Below, piece after piece: positions 34,756 through 47,400 of a stretch of 64,000 bases of DNA. How positions within the stretch are numbered: the stretch's first letter is position 1; the number at the start of each line of letters is the position of its first letter. A program made the position numbers and the translations under genes. The notes below the pieces were generated by a model that saw only the letters and a list, made by a program, of their open reading frames with translations, was not told where the DNA came from and ran no database searches. Origin of the DNA: Halichondria panicea (taxonomy: Eukaryota; Porifera; Demospongiae; Suberitida; Halichondriidae); the NCBI RefSeq assembly GCF_963675165.1, contig NC_087377.1, positions 1,637,501 through 1,701,500 on the forward strand, written 5' to 3'.

Positions 34756-35269
34756 CTTGTAAACACCAATAGGAGACTAGATCTAGCTAGCTAGGGCATC
34801 TTGTGCATCATATACTCTCTGAGCTGACAATATAACTTGGGTATCATCAAGTACAGTGCTACGTGGAGGGAGTTGAATACAGCAATGAAAGGAACAGAGA
34901 AGAGGCCTACAGATTCAAGGTGGTAGGTATTAGAGTCGAGTATAAATTAATACCTGGTACCCGTACCTCCTCTAGCTCTCTTTGGAAAGTATCGTGTGTG
35001 TGGCCGACTGGTGTCAGTTCTCAGTGAGCACCACCCCCTCAAGTATTAGGTTCTCAGTGAGCGCCCCCTTAAGTCTGGGGGGTTAGGTTGTGAGGTTCAT
35101 GGCTTACCTGCATGCTGTGTTTGACTGGAGAGGATCGACGGAGCAGAAAGTAAGATTTTTAATGTCGCTTTCTAAATGGAGGTAAATGTAGCCACACCCT
35201 AGCCTTGATTCCATGCCCACTGGAAAGGCATAAGTTTGAAATTGAGGTAGTTAGACTAGGTACTTGGTG
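34756..35269. other. Loop edge before the right arm
   Basis: Unique sequence. A short open piece near 34850-34925 (C-Y-V-E-G-V-E-Y-S-N-E-R-N-R-E-E-A-Y) could be an exon remnant but has no recognised family or clear donor. A direct repeat TTCTCAGTGAGC occurs at ~35018 and ~35052. No gene is called. Confidence 0.4.
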
Positions 35270-38200
35270 TATATACCTATACCTCCAATTAGATGCGAAT
35301 AATTTGTCATCTCCAAAAAAAGCAACCTCTGGCAGAGGTATTTAAAAGTGTCATTTTAAATTGAGGTCTTATGGTAACTGTATTTAGACTAAGCAGGACC
35401 AAACACAGTATAATTATTGCTCTTGTCTGCCTTAAATGTGTTTGGAACGTTCATGCAATAATAGATCCGTGATTTATTTCAGGCCCAAATTGTCCATAGC
35501 GTGGGCTATAATTATATTATTATAAATGGGTGCATGTACTTTTCAGAATTTTTCATTAACTGAAAATTGATTATTTCTATATACACATTACACCCTCCTC
35601 CTACATTGTTTGCATGGTAACCCTCTCTCTCTCTCTCTCTCTCTCTCAGGTGAACTAAAGAGATGTCGCAGTTAACAAGATAGCCAGCTGCTGGGATGTC
35701 ACGAGGGAACAAGAGATCAGTTCTCTGAAGTCCATAGTCTTATTATTAGTCTTGTAACAGTTGTGTATCACATGCACTCTCTCTTGTTTTAAATAATTCA
35801 GCAGCAATGTAATATTAGAACCAGAATAATTATAAAATGAACATAAACTTGGGAATGCAAACATTGTACCTACTCCTCCTTCCAGGAGTTGGCTTGTACA
35901 GAAGTGGGATCCTTAAGGCCAACAGCTAGCTGCCTAAGCTATAATTATTAAACATGGGCATGTGTGTGCAAAAACAAGAATGGGCCGGGGGTGGGGCTCA
36001 CTATTTCTGCACATGCGTAGATCTGATTGCACAACCTCGTGGGGATGAAGAAACTCACCAGAGGAAAATGGTGTCTTTCCAACCACCCAAGCAACTGATG
36101 GTAAGTGGATTGCTGTGTATAATATAAAAATCCTATAGTTGTGTATATGTAACTAGTAAGCGCAAGCATGAGTTTTGCTGTTAGGTCATTGTCACAATAA
36201 TATTATTCTGTGCATTAATAATTCTGCAGTCTGTATTCTGCAACCAGCTAACAATTATTGCCTGTTTTGCTGTTTTGCAGATGTCTCAACTCTTAGTGAC
36301 AACACAAACCAGCGAGCGAGATTGATGTCACTGACTATGGAGGCACTACACTAGTGAGGACTTTATTCAGTATTATTTTTATTATTAAGACTATATACAG
36401 TGTATTCAGCAACCATGCATGCTAACAATGTTATTGTTGTTCTGCAGATGTCTTCACATTTCAACTCTAAGTGACAACTTGGTTTTAAAACTTCTTATGA
36501 CCTTCTAGCACACGTCGAGTGCTTTTCAGAGTGGTTTTCTGAACATGCCATGCAGCGAGATCGAGCACAGTGGTCGATAGCCTCCTTCACAAGGCCTCAA
36601 CAAGGGGCCTGGAATCGAGGCTAAGTGATCGAGTGATGGTCTGAACAGTGCAGTATAAATTATGTTGGAAGCAAGCTCTCAAATAGACAAGTGAGGGAAA
36701 ATATTATTATAGCCAATAATTTAGCTAACAATTATTGTAGTTTTGCAGTCTTCAATCTTTCAACTCTACACGAACCGTGCAGCGAGAGTGTCACTGACTG
36801 CAGCGAGCACTATAATTATGGTGATGGAAGCAAACACACAATTAGACAAGTGAGGAACATAATAATTATTGAGTATAAGTGACTATCTTTTTTCTCTCCC
36901 AGGCCTTCCAGCTGCAAGACCCCCCCTGCATGAGAGTCTTAATCCAGTTACCCCATGCAGACCCCCCCCCCACAACATCCCAGGTGAGCATAGTATTGCT
37001 GAGTGTATGGGGAATAATTACTGGTTACACTCAAAGTAGGTCTATAGAGTGTAGAAGTGTCTTATGTCTGTGGTTTACCAACTGTTTTGCCTCAGTCACA
37101 CACTTGTGGGTTTTGTGCAGAGTGGGAAATGTATACAGTGACTTGCAACAGAGTGCATGCCACAGCAAAACCACTATTAGATTGTTAGATATGATCAAAA
37201 TACTTTTAGAACCATAGATTGAAGAGTTATAGAGGAATAGGAAACGTTGGTATCTCGAGTAACATCCGCGCTATGCTGCGGTTTAATTGAGGCCATCACA
37301 ACAATATCTATTTCTACACCCAGTGCATAATAAACTACAATTAAGTAACTGTGCATGCTTAGTCCATGCAACTCACTTATATTTCAAGGTCTATACCTAT
37401 TGTATAGTAGTCATAACCAGCACGCTTACATGTTACATGTTCCAATAGCTCTAAAACAGCCTTGGGAACATATAACTTTATTGGAAAGTGGACTAGACTT
37501 TCACTTGCAAAAGAAGACTGAGTACCATGTAGTATATCGTTGGGGCCAAACCAAACCTGTGATAGCAGTGTTGAAAAGCTTATAGTATGTACATGTATCT
37601 GCATGAAGAATGCTTGGCCATTATACAGAGGTGGCCTTTATAGGGGCTGTTTTATTTAGAGTTGGTGCAAGTTTAGGCTTAAGAAATCATATCTATTGTG
37701 GTTTTGCTGTTAGGAAATTTTCTGTTGCACAATGGCCTTGTTAACAGCATTGAACATGCATGTGTTCTTATCACTTTGATTCCCACTGACTACACATGCA
37801 TCGCATCTGCAGACTAAATTACTGCTGCATGCGTGCAAGTCCCGTTTCTACGATATCAAACGATCAAGATCTGTGACAGAAATCAGAATGAAACTCAAGT
37901 CTGGTATCATCCATTGTCTGAGCTCGGCGATAATTATAAGGTGCAACAAATTAAAACAGATACTACACTTTGCCCATACCTAATTTATAAATATGCTAAT
38001 TGATTTCAATGAGGTAACACATAAAGTGGGCAAAGTGTAGGACTGTATTATTATATCTCTATTGGAATACCTAAGGGAGAATGTTTTCATGAAATTAAGA
38101 ATTGGCGGACTAGTTTAAAAAGCTTGAAGTGTTTGGAGGAGAAGCAATTTTAATTTGCCTCATTTTGCTCTGAAGCAGAGGTACAAGTGTAAGTCAGTGC

Positions 38201-39474
38201 TCTTGTACTAGCTTTAATCCGTGTGTGGCCTTCTCTTGAGGAAGTAAACGTGCAGCTGACCTCGAAACTTCTGGTTGTACTTACATTGAAAGTATTTTCA
38301 CAGTTTTGCATTGGTGCCATCTGAGCTTAAGAAATGTGAACAGGTGTGTGTATCTCTACTTCTGAGCAAAAGTCTTACTACCATATAATTATAGTGGGTA
38401 AATTTTCGGGAGATTCGTTTAACTGAATGGGAAATGGTGATTTTCGCGAGTATAAATTTTGTTAGTATGCGTTACAGTAAGCATACCTACGTTTTCGTGG
38501 GGGAAATCGTGTAGGCCATGAAGCTTCCCCACAAAAATAACGAATATTTTACCCCACATTACCCGCTATACGATATGCATAGTATACATGACAACGTTGT
38601 TTTCAATTGATAAATAAGTTACAAAAATTGGCGCGGCAATTGCATACGCCATGGATTTTGATTGCTGTCTCAATTTTAATGTGTTTGCTATCTACTGAGG
38701 TTGATTAAAGCCTGCCTGTTGTCTCATCATTATCCCTTCTATGTATGCCAGCAAGGGTATCCTTCAAATCCTACCTACCATAACTGGTTTTATATTCTCC
38801 TCTCCATGTGTTTTCTGGTGCTTTAAAGCTTACATTTTGTCCATTAACTATACGGTTGCAATGGTGTTGCAAAACTTAAGCAGCGGATATTATTAACATT
38901 TTGGCGGTACCGGGTCTAAGCTGGTGTCCCATGTACTCTGTCGCCGTAGAGGTCGAGGGTCACGTGACTGTGGTTAGGTTTTGGGAGAGTCCTGAGAGAG
39001 GGGCCCCGCGGTTAACGATAAGCACGTAAGTGTTTGGGAGGCCCTCATGCATTCAGTCCCCTCCCGATAATCACATTGTCAGATGGAAATAGTATTGTTT
39101 TTGTGTCTGGTGGTAACGCATTTAGAAGAGATGGATCGTACCTCCCTTTTATAATGAGGGAGGCTATAAATTTGTTGCTTCTTATGTAGGTGATAGGTGG
39201 TAACAGACTCGAGGGGTGGGAGGCTCGAAAATTAAGCAGCAGTCAGTAGATCCTCGTGAGGCAGTTTTATAAGCAGCTGTATTTGCACGTGTAGGCAGGC
39301 ATGCGCGGTGTTTATTTTAGTGTTGCTATAATTGCGAATATAATTATAGCAAAGAACCTCTGATGTATATATAGCGCCATACAAACCATAATAATCTTTC
39401 AGTGTATTCTGTCCAAGTCAATGTGGTCATGCCGTGACACACACTCTAGTCTTAACTTACGTTTTGTCCATTAG

Positions 39475-39995
39475 TTACAATTTTCGGCCGAAAATTTATT
39501 TTCGAATGTGAAGCTTATCCTGAAGACTGCAATAAATGTATTGTAATCTTATCTATCTCCCAAGTTGACAATTTCAAGGAAGTTAATTACTTCAGGGACA
39601 TGTTATTGATGAGCCTCTTTGCGTGTATTATTTTGAGTGAGTCTGAGAGATCATGCGGGTACTAAGCCCTCGTCACTCTCTGTCCTGGTATTTCCACATA
39701 CTGTACAACAGAGAAGATAGCACATTGTCAAGTTAATTGGTCGAACCACCATCCTTAATAATGATTCACGCTAGTTGCTCCAAAACAATGGAGGGCCTCC
39801 CTAATGTCTCCTTTGCTCACCGCAGCAGGAACATCTACAACACGGACCATATGCTCGCTCCCACTACATAACCAGTTAAGGGTGACCTCTTTACGAGCTT
39901 TGGGTCTGTCCACGAGGACCTTGAGAGCATATTCCACAGGGAGGTTGCCCAAATACACCTTGCATTGTTTTGATAGTGTCTGTGAGGGAATTAAA
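39475..39995 (-). pseudogene. RRM RNA-binding gene, right copy 2
   Basis: Counterpart of 16673-17100. The RNP2 exon reads K-Q-C-K-V-Y-L-G-N-L-P, then an in-frame extra ~36 codons (V-E-Y-A-L-K-V-L-V-D-R-P...), then V-S-K-G-D-I-R-E-A-L-H-C-F-G. The insert is absent from the left copy and from the RRM fold, where strand 1 leads directly into helix 1. The small exon lies near 39710-39680. The RNP1 exon (39545-39480) carries the same deletion as the left copy plus further loss. The in-frame insert might be a second RRM half fused by recombination. Confidence 0.55.
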
Positions 39996-40499
39996 TGAAC
40001 AGAATAATTAGCATGCATGTGCGAGCTAGCTAGAAGGTACATTGTACCATCTCAGAGTTGCAACAATCATGTATAATTATTATGACTATTCAGTATTAGA
40101 ATGTAACTGGAGGTTCTTCCAATTGTTACAGCCACGGACAGAATACTGATTACTATGCCGACGCCTTGATTATGGGAGACTCCCGAGGCACACAGGCCTT
40201 CTTTGTTTGAGACTACTCCTGAAAGCTGAATTAAGATTTAGTATTGCTTCGGCTAATTAATTTTGTCTATTTTTAAATTATAGCAAAGATCCTCTTATGT
40301 ATAATATATAGCGCCAAACAAATCGATTATAATTATACAAGCCATAATAATCTCTCATTGTAAAACATCCTAGTTAATATGGTCTAGTGACACAGGAAAC
40401 ACTCGCTAGTTTGTTGAATTCAACAGTTATAATCCGAGCGCCCAGTACTTACACTTGCCAATAATGTAGCCAAAGTGCCATAATTAATTGATTTGCTTT

Positions 40500-40800
40500 T
40501 ATTGTCCTTTCGGCTGAAACGTGATTTTCAAATGTGACAAAGGCGAATCCTGCAAGCAATACATTGCTACTTATTTTATATGAGTGCATGATATACTAAC
40601 CTCTCGTCACTCTCTGTCCTGGTATTTCCACACACTGTACAACAGGGAAGTATATATATATCACATTGTCAAGTTAATTGGTCGAACCACCATCCTTAAT
40701 AATGACTCACGCTAGTTGCTCCAAAACAGTGGAGGGCCTCCCTGATGTCTCCTTTAATTTGCTCACATCAGCAGAGAAGCTTCCTAAATAGTTGACACCT
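40500..40800 (-). pseudogene. RRM RNA-binding gene, right copy 1
   Basis: Counterpart of 15870-16195. The RNP2 exon (about 40790-40690) reads Y-L-G-S-F-S-A-D-V-S-K, then a 4-nt insertion breaks the frame before the G-D-I-R-E-A-L segment. Its donor is the canonical AGC|GTGAGT. The small exon (about 40625-40592) reads C-V-E-I-P-G-Q-R-V-T-R with donor GTTAGT, and the RNP1 exon (from ~40557) reads G-F-A-F-V-T-F-E-N-H-V-S-A-E-R without break. This copy defines the correct exon phases of the family (0 then 1). Confidence 0.6.
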
Positions 40801-41779
40801 GTCTGTGAGGGACTTAAATGACCTGAAACATTTGCATGCAAGCTAGCTAAGTTTAATAGAAGGTGCATTGTATCTCTACAATCAAAATGTAGCCCATTTA
40901 TCTGTAAACTTACTACAGAAATTTGAAAGCTAAGCTATTAATTTTTCAAAAGTTAATACTCTAACCAAAAGTGTACTTAAAAACCGGTAAATCATGAATT
41001 ATAGATACTGTGAGTATATGTAAGACCCATAAAGGGATGGTCAGGATACCTAAACCATTAAACTATTGTGTGATAAAAGTCTAAGACCTTAGCTGCTTAA
41101 AGTTAGTGTTTATTACTCTAACCGATTACCCACTATAACAATTTGCTGTTGTTCTATTAATCACTACAAACCCACCACCTTATGTTTCTATGGAGACATT
41201 TTTGGATATGTTGTAGTTCAGTCATTCATCTACACACGGGTATCAACACTATTTCTTAGAAATACTCCAATCAAAAGATATTTACATTTCAGTACAACTA
41301 CTCACACATTTGTGGTAATCTACTCTCTAGACTAAATGAACTGTACACGCAATCATTCTTCTGTTCACTCTGGCTCGGATAAATAACTTGCGATGAGTTG
41401 AAGCCTTGCGGTAAGAACGAATTAATTGGAATCAGATTATCCAGAAAATCTTGAACTAAAAGAACGGTAATGTGCATGTCCTTTATATACATTTCTCCAG
41501 GGACCAATCAGAATGCACAGCACAAGATGAAAAAAAACACCAGTTCATGTTAGGGTTCCAAGGTCTATGTCTCTTTTCTCGCTCTGGCTGAGAAACAAAT
41601 CTATAGAAGCGAGTTTGTTCGTGTGGACATTGTCCTTGAAGTATTTCTCTTTTAGAAAACTTACAGTGGACAATTCGTATTTTCTCGCTTGTAGCCCCTT
41701 TCCTGAGCTGGCTCTATAGCACGGCTTGTTCTTCCAGTCCTTCATATAATAGCCTTTGAGAGCAACTTTGGCATTAATA

Positions 41780-41957
41780 ACTATAATAGTATGATCTTTA
41801 TAAGATGCTTAACATCCAGTCCACACTTCAACAGTACTCCCTGGATCACTCCCTTGGAGTCTTTGCCCCTGATCATAGTGTACGTCTTGCCACTCCCACT
41901 CTGCTCATAGGCAAATAAGCACACGTTGTAACCGTCCACCACCGACTGAATTAGATT
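41780..41957 (-). pseudogene. Kinesin motor-domain exon fragment, right copy
   Basis: Same exon as 13581-13757, including the unusual [14 protein letters not shown]-loop, with about five substitutions (two silent). The Glu and Ser changes therefore predate the duplication. No other kinesin segment is adjacent. Confidence 0.75.
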
Positions 41958-42196
41958 CTGCAAGAGTGGTAAAGTACGGCACAGTATTACATGCCAAAAC
42001 AAATTTCTTTCAACAGAAGTAATTTAGGTCAAAACCCGTGTCAGAGTTCATAAACTCTATAAACCACCCCCTTACTCTTGGCACAACAGCTGCATGAATG
42101 TGTATGCAATTATTGAAAGCTAAGAAAGAGACCTTTCATTTAATTCAAATGCGCGTGCTCTAACGTACTTGTGCATCATTTGTGAATTATATATAG

Positions 42197-42671
42197 ATCA
42201 AAACTAAAAAACATTTGCAATGTCAACGTTGCTAGGATTGCCAGGAAAAGAAAAGCGCGAAAAATCGAAGAAACAAGAAATTCGGCGAGTGCATAACTCC
42301 AATCCGTTACAACTTCATTCACATGTACTGTTTCAAGCAATACTTTTTTGTGCTTTTCCTGGCCAATCCTTCAGTAATTTTCATTGTTATAAGCAAGCTA
42401 TATAATGTGTTTGTGATGTTTTCCCTTACAGTGTTGAGCAAACATGCAAGTGTTGGATTGTGAATTCTTAGTTCTCGGTTCATTAAAAACCCAACCTGTA
42501 TTTTGATTCTAAAATCATTATCTACAGTAGGCCACTCGGCTGTACATGTTCATGATGTTGTAACGGATTGGAGTTATGCACTCGCCGATTCTTGTTTCTT
42601 CGATTTTTCGCGCTTTTCTTTTCCTGGCAATCCTAGTAACGTTCACATTGCAAATGTTTTTTAGTTTTGAT
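42197..42671. mobile_element. Foldback element with ~115 bp inverted repeats, copy 2
   Basis: Inverted repeats at 42197-42312 and 42556-42671 with ATCAAAAC termini. It differs from copies 1 and 3 by small changes in the stem (GATTTTTCG for GCTTTTTCG) and in the spacer. Confidence 0.85.
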
Positions 42672-43655
42672 TCCCTTTCTTTTTTCATACAGTAGTACAT
42701 TAATGATAAGATAAAAATGTGACGTTTATTAATTTGTCATTGCCCTGTAATCTTGTTGAAGATATTAAATGTCGTTGGACAGAAGTATACTATAGATCTA
42801 CTCCTCACTAAATAGTCTCGATCCCAGGCCGCACTTCACTCAGGGAATTGAGGCTCCTTCACCGGCCTTCTTTCTCAATAATGAAAGTGAAATACCTAAG
42901 AGGAACATCAAGAAGCAAGAGAAGTTCGAGAAGACAGGACTGGAATAAACATTATTATTTTATTCAGTCATTGATAAATATAATGACAGCCATGTTTATA
43001 CTGTAGATGTACTTCCAAGTGCAAAAGCATGGAGGCCTATGGTAGATCCAGTCAGTACATACGTCCAGCATAAATAGCATACGTACCTTAAAGTGAGAGA
43101 ATGGAGAGCTGAGCTGAAGAAAGGAGGTTTTGTGTTTATCGATGTCACAGCCACGCCCACCTCATAAGTTTCCATGTGCGTTGCTGTGGCAGTCATTTAA
43201 AGATGGCGGAATTGCGTAGGTAAGAAAAGTGGAGCCTGAGAGGTCATCTGCCTCTTGGAAGCGAACGCAATTCTGAGAAAAACGCCCATGGTCCGGGTTC
43301 TAGTCGACTAGAGGCTGTATCTAGAATCTTCTGAACATGTCTGTACAAGGAGGAAATGCTTTCCAAGAAAGTTACTTACTTACTTACTTACTTACTAACT
43401 TACTTACTTAGTCAGTCAGACGAAACGCGGTGAAATATGAAAATAGTGCAATTTTTCAAATATCAATAGTAATGCATGAGAATATTCATTGACTATAATT
43501 TCACACATTTAGACAGATAAAAGGCTAACTAAGCTATCTATCCGGTCCATTTCTTGCTGTGGCCTTTCCCTGCAGAAATAGAGCAGTCTAAACACGAGAC
43601 AAAATGTGTGCAATAATTGAAAACACACACTACTGCACTGTCAATCCTATGTACA

Positions 43656-44101
43656 ATCAAAACTAAAAAACATTTGCAATGTGAACGTTGCTAGGATTGC
43701 CAGGAAAAGAAAAGCGCGAAAAAGCGAAGAAACAAGAAATTCGGCGAGTGCATAACTCCAATCCGTTACAACGTCATTCACATGTACTGTTTCAATAAAT
43801 TAATTATAATTATTATTCTTGTTTTGGTACTTTTCCTGGCCAATCCTTTCACATTGCAAGTAATAATTATTTAGTTTCACTGTCCAAAGGTGAATTCTTA
43901 TTTAGTGCAATGTTTTACCCAACCTGTATTTTGATTCTAAATTCCTTATCAACAGTAGGCCACTCGACTGTACATGTGAATGACGTTGTAACGGATTGGA
44001 GTTATGCACTCGCCGAATTTCTTGTTTCTTCGCTTTTTCGCGCTTTTCTTTTCCTGGCAATCCTAGCAACGTTCACATTGCAAATGTTTTTTAGTTTTGA
44101 T
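43656..44101. mobile_element. Foldback element with ~115 bp inverted repeats, copy 3
   Basis: Inverted repeats at 43656-43772 and 43985-44101, sharing ATCAAAAC ends. The right outer flank (TCCCTTTCTTTTTTC) is the same as in copy 2 and, inverted, copy 1, so the elements multiplied as part of the larger repeat rather than by separate transposition. Confidence 0.85.
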
Positions 44102-45419
44102 TCCCTTTCTTTTTTCATACAGTAGTACATTATTGATAAGATAGAATTAATGTGACATTGATTAATTTGTCATCGTCCTGTAATCTGAAGATAATATAAT
44201 TATAAAAGTGGTCGTTGGACAGAAGTATATTATACTCCTCCATAACGAAAGTGAAATACCTAAGAGGAACTAGAGGAACATTAAGAAGCAAGAGAAGTTC
44301 AAGAAGAGAAGACAATACTGCATGGAATAAACATTATTATAATATTTTATTCTATGTGATAATAATTATGGCAGCCATGTTTATACTGTACTATACCATA
44401 GATTCCAAGTGCAAAAGCATGGAGGCCTATGGTAGATCCAGTCAGTGCATACGTCTAACATAAATAGCATACCTGAAGTGAGAGAATGGAGAGCTGAGCT
44501 GAAGAAAGGAGGTTTTGTGTTATCGATGTCAAAGCCACGCCCATCTCATAAGTTGCCATGTGCGTTGCTGTGGCAGTCATTTAAAGATGGCGGAATTGCG
44601 TAGGTAAGAAAAGTGGAGCCTGAGAGGTCATTTGCCTCTTGGAAGCAAAAGAAATTCTGAGAAAAACGCCCATGGTCCGGGTTCTAGTCCACTAGAGGCT
44701 GTATCTAGAATCTTCTGAACATGTCTGTACAAGGAGGAAATGCTTTCCAAGAAAGTTACTAACTTACTTAGTCAGTCAGACGAAACACGGTGAAATATGA
44801 AAATAGTGCAATTTTTCAAATATCAATAGTAATGCATGAGAATATTCATAGAGTATAATATCACACATTTAGACAGATAAAAGGCTAACTAAGCTATCTA
44901 TCCAGTCCATTTTTTGCTGTGGCCTTTCCCTGCAGAAATAGAGCAGTCTAAACACGAGACAAAATTTGTGCAATAATTGAAAACACACACTACTGCACTG
45001 TCAATCCTATGTACAACCTACTGGTTGTACTAATAGCTTTCCCTTACCTTTACCTTTAACAACTAATGTTGAAGATATAATAATATTGTAATCAAGATCA
45101 TGACCGTGGATATCACCTTCTTTTATGTATTTGTATTGTTGTTAGTTCTTCTTCAAGTTGAGAAAAGTTTGATAAAGGTGCTCTTCTGTTTAGTGGTCTT
45201 GGTGTGCTCGTGCTCGTCATATGTCTGACCTTTGTGATGGGCGTGTCTATAGAAAGGGTTCATCATTTACCTTCCTACTGTCTGGGGAGGATGTTTTCAG
45301 AGCCTGGAGGTTCAAAGAAGGATAGCCAGACTAGAGGAAGGGTGCTCCAGCCCCGTCCCCTCCCTACTCCCCTATACACACACACACACTGTATACTCAC
45401 TCATCATCGAGTCCTTCAA

Positions 45420-45645
45420 TTAAACCTTGTTTGACTGGTTCAAATATGTGTCTGGGGGTGAGGAAATATCTAGGCTTGAATACTGTAATGTATAATACAA
45501 GTGATTTAGATTTATTGGTGCTGTTGTCTCCTTCTTTGACTCTTTGTGTACCTTGCTATTCTCTTGGTTGATAGTATAATATACGCTTTGTGTATACATG
45601 CACTGGTTATAGCTAGGAGTTGCCATTCTGTCACAGTTGTTCAAA
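45420..45645 (-). other. Right-arm copy of MATP candidate exons
   Basis: Matches 12681-12935. Relative to the left arm it lacks 6 nt twice (inside C-I-M-L-Y and A-M-K-P), preserving the reading frame from the M-A-T-P start to the stop. Whether the frame is really coding is unclear. Confidence 0.3.
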
Positions 45646-46479
45646 CATCCAGTGACGTAACTTTTACTGTTGTTTGCAACATTAACTTTGGGAACTGAAT
45701 TGAATTGAGTTTATCCACTGAGGAAAGGGTCACACAGAGGCAATATTGCCTTACAAAGGTGCTCCCCATTACACAAATAAATAAATAAACCAAGACCATC
45801 GTAAACTACATACGTACATAATTATAAGATTTCAACTCTCGCTGATTGTATCTCCTCAAACTTTAAATTTAGCTTTATTTTTTCAAAAGCTACACACATC
45901 ATGCCAACACCTGTAAACTGTGAAATATAGTGTAACATTAGTTACACATGTCGTTACTAGGTGAGCTCCCGACACTTACTGCATGCACACATGGCTGAAC
46001 CTGCATTTGGAGCCGTATTTGCAGTCCCCGCCGTACCTATTGTATTTAATGCAGATTATCGGACCGTGCACATTTTGATTCTTGCTATTCTTTCACAACA
46101 CTCTCCGGTGTGTGTGCTAAATTCGTTCTCAACCGTGTGTACCTTTATTGTCTTTATGAAATACAGCTCTGGGAGCCAGAAGGCCAAGAAAAAGATTTTG
46201 TTGATGGGGAGGATTGTAATCATAGAGAAATAATAATTACAGCAAGAACATTATGAGACTAATTTTATTATTTGATTCAGACATGCATCTTAATTATGTA
46301 TGGCTAGTAAAAGGCAGGATCTGTACATTGTAATGTGTTAGTGTAGAGATTGGCAAACACTGAAGCGCAGTTAAAAACTCGATTGATTTCGATTTTATTG
46401 GGCTTATGTAACAAATAATGCGCTACACGTAAAAGTTTATGTTTATATCTTTCATCACTCAAGAGGAACCTAAAGAAAT

Positions 46480-47155
46480 GATCGTCTTTATGTTCAGGAT
46501 ATATGCTTGGGCCTTGTTGTCCCTGTGGCGCAATTGGTCCTGGTAGACCTTGTATACCCTGCGCCCCAGGTGGACCTGCCGGACCTATTGCACCTGCAGC
46601 TGGAGGAATGGGAGGAATACCCTATTACGATTCCACCAGCAGAAACCCATGTCCAGGAGCTGCCATGCCAGGAACTTGACGTTTAAGGGATTGGCGCGGA
46701 GGGAGCCTGCAGAAATAAAATGGGGCATTAAGCAACCTTGAACGTGCATTATTTTCCACTAATGACGAAAATCTTTTTGTGATAAAATCTAAACGTAACG
46801 GAAATGCATGAGTCTGTATATGGGTATTGAAGGGAACACAAACTGCACCATGGCCAGTTCCTCATCGGAAAACTCTAACATGGCGTAGCCTCGAGAGCCG
46901 GGGAATAGAGTTTGGTCGGTACCAATAGGGACACGCTCCCCAGTGGGTGTGATCACTCCATCGCTGCCAAGGGCTTGTATATAGTGAAGTGAACGAACGA
47001 AATAGCCTATAACTATTCTCTACTCTCCTAAGAATACGTAGTACTAAAGCGAACAACTAATCAAAAAAGACAGTGACTTACTTCGAAGGGGAGATCAGGT
47101 TGGAATCGTTCAATCACCAATCTCACTGCGTCAATATTCTATAGAAACGTGCAGT
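46480..47155 (-). CDS. Collagen-like gene exons, right copy B (partial)
   Basis: Minus-strand exons: ~47151-47081 (N-I-D-A-V-R-L-V-I-E-R-F-Q-P-D-L-P-F-E before GTAAGT); ~46973-46795 with about 55 open codons (G-S-D-G-V-I-T-P-T-G-E-R-V-P-I-G and G-S-R-G-Y-A-M-L-E-F-S-D-E-E-L); and ~46711-46480 after CTGCAG ([11 protein letters not shown], then Gly-x-y triplets ending [11 protein letters not shown]). The triplet part is in another frame from the first part of that exon, so it too may be broken. The middle exon has no counterpart in the left arm. Family not recognised. Confidence 0.4.
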
Positions 47156-47400
47156 GGTATACGTACAAAGCAAACAAAGATGGCTGAGATATAATAAATA
47201 TGGCTCTGCTATACCACTTTGCACCGTATTTTTCATCTAACATCCTTCACCAATTTGAAAATGTGTTTTTTCAAAAGTGCATACATGTATTACAGTATAG
47301 CTACTTAATTATAGAATACAAAATCACAAATCACAATTATTACTTTCTAAGTCAGATATTAATCTATAGCTATATATATATATATCAGTTAATATACAGT

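Larger units (their letters stand above)
42150..45030 (+). repeat. Right-arm insertion of two tandem 1.4 kb repeats
   Basis: The left arm passes from GTACCATTTGAAAGGTC (13389) to TTGTTAAAGGTAAGG (13290) in ~100 bp, whereas here ~2.9 kb intervenes. It consists of two units, ~42197-43655 and ~43656-45020, each starting with a foldback element and ending with a block shared with 1-400. The first unit holds a TTAC/TAAG microsatellite at 43376-43414. Minor open frames are not supported as genes. Confidence 0.8.
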
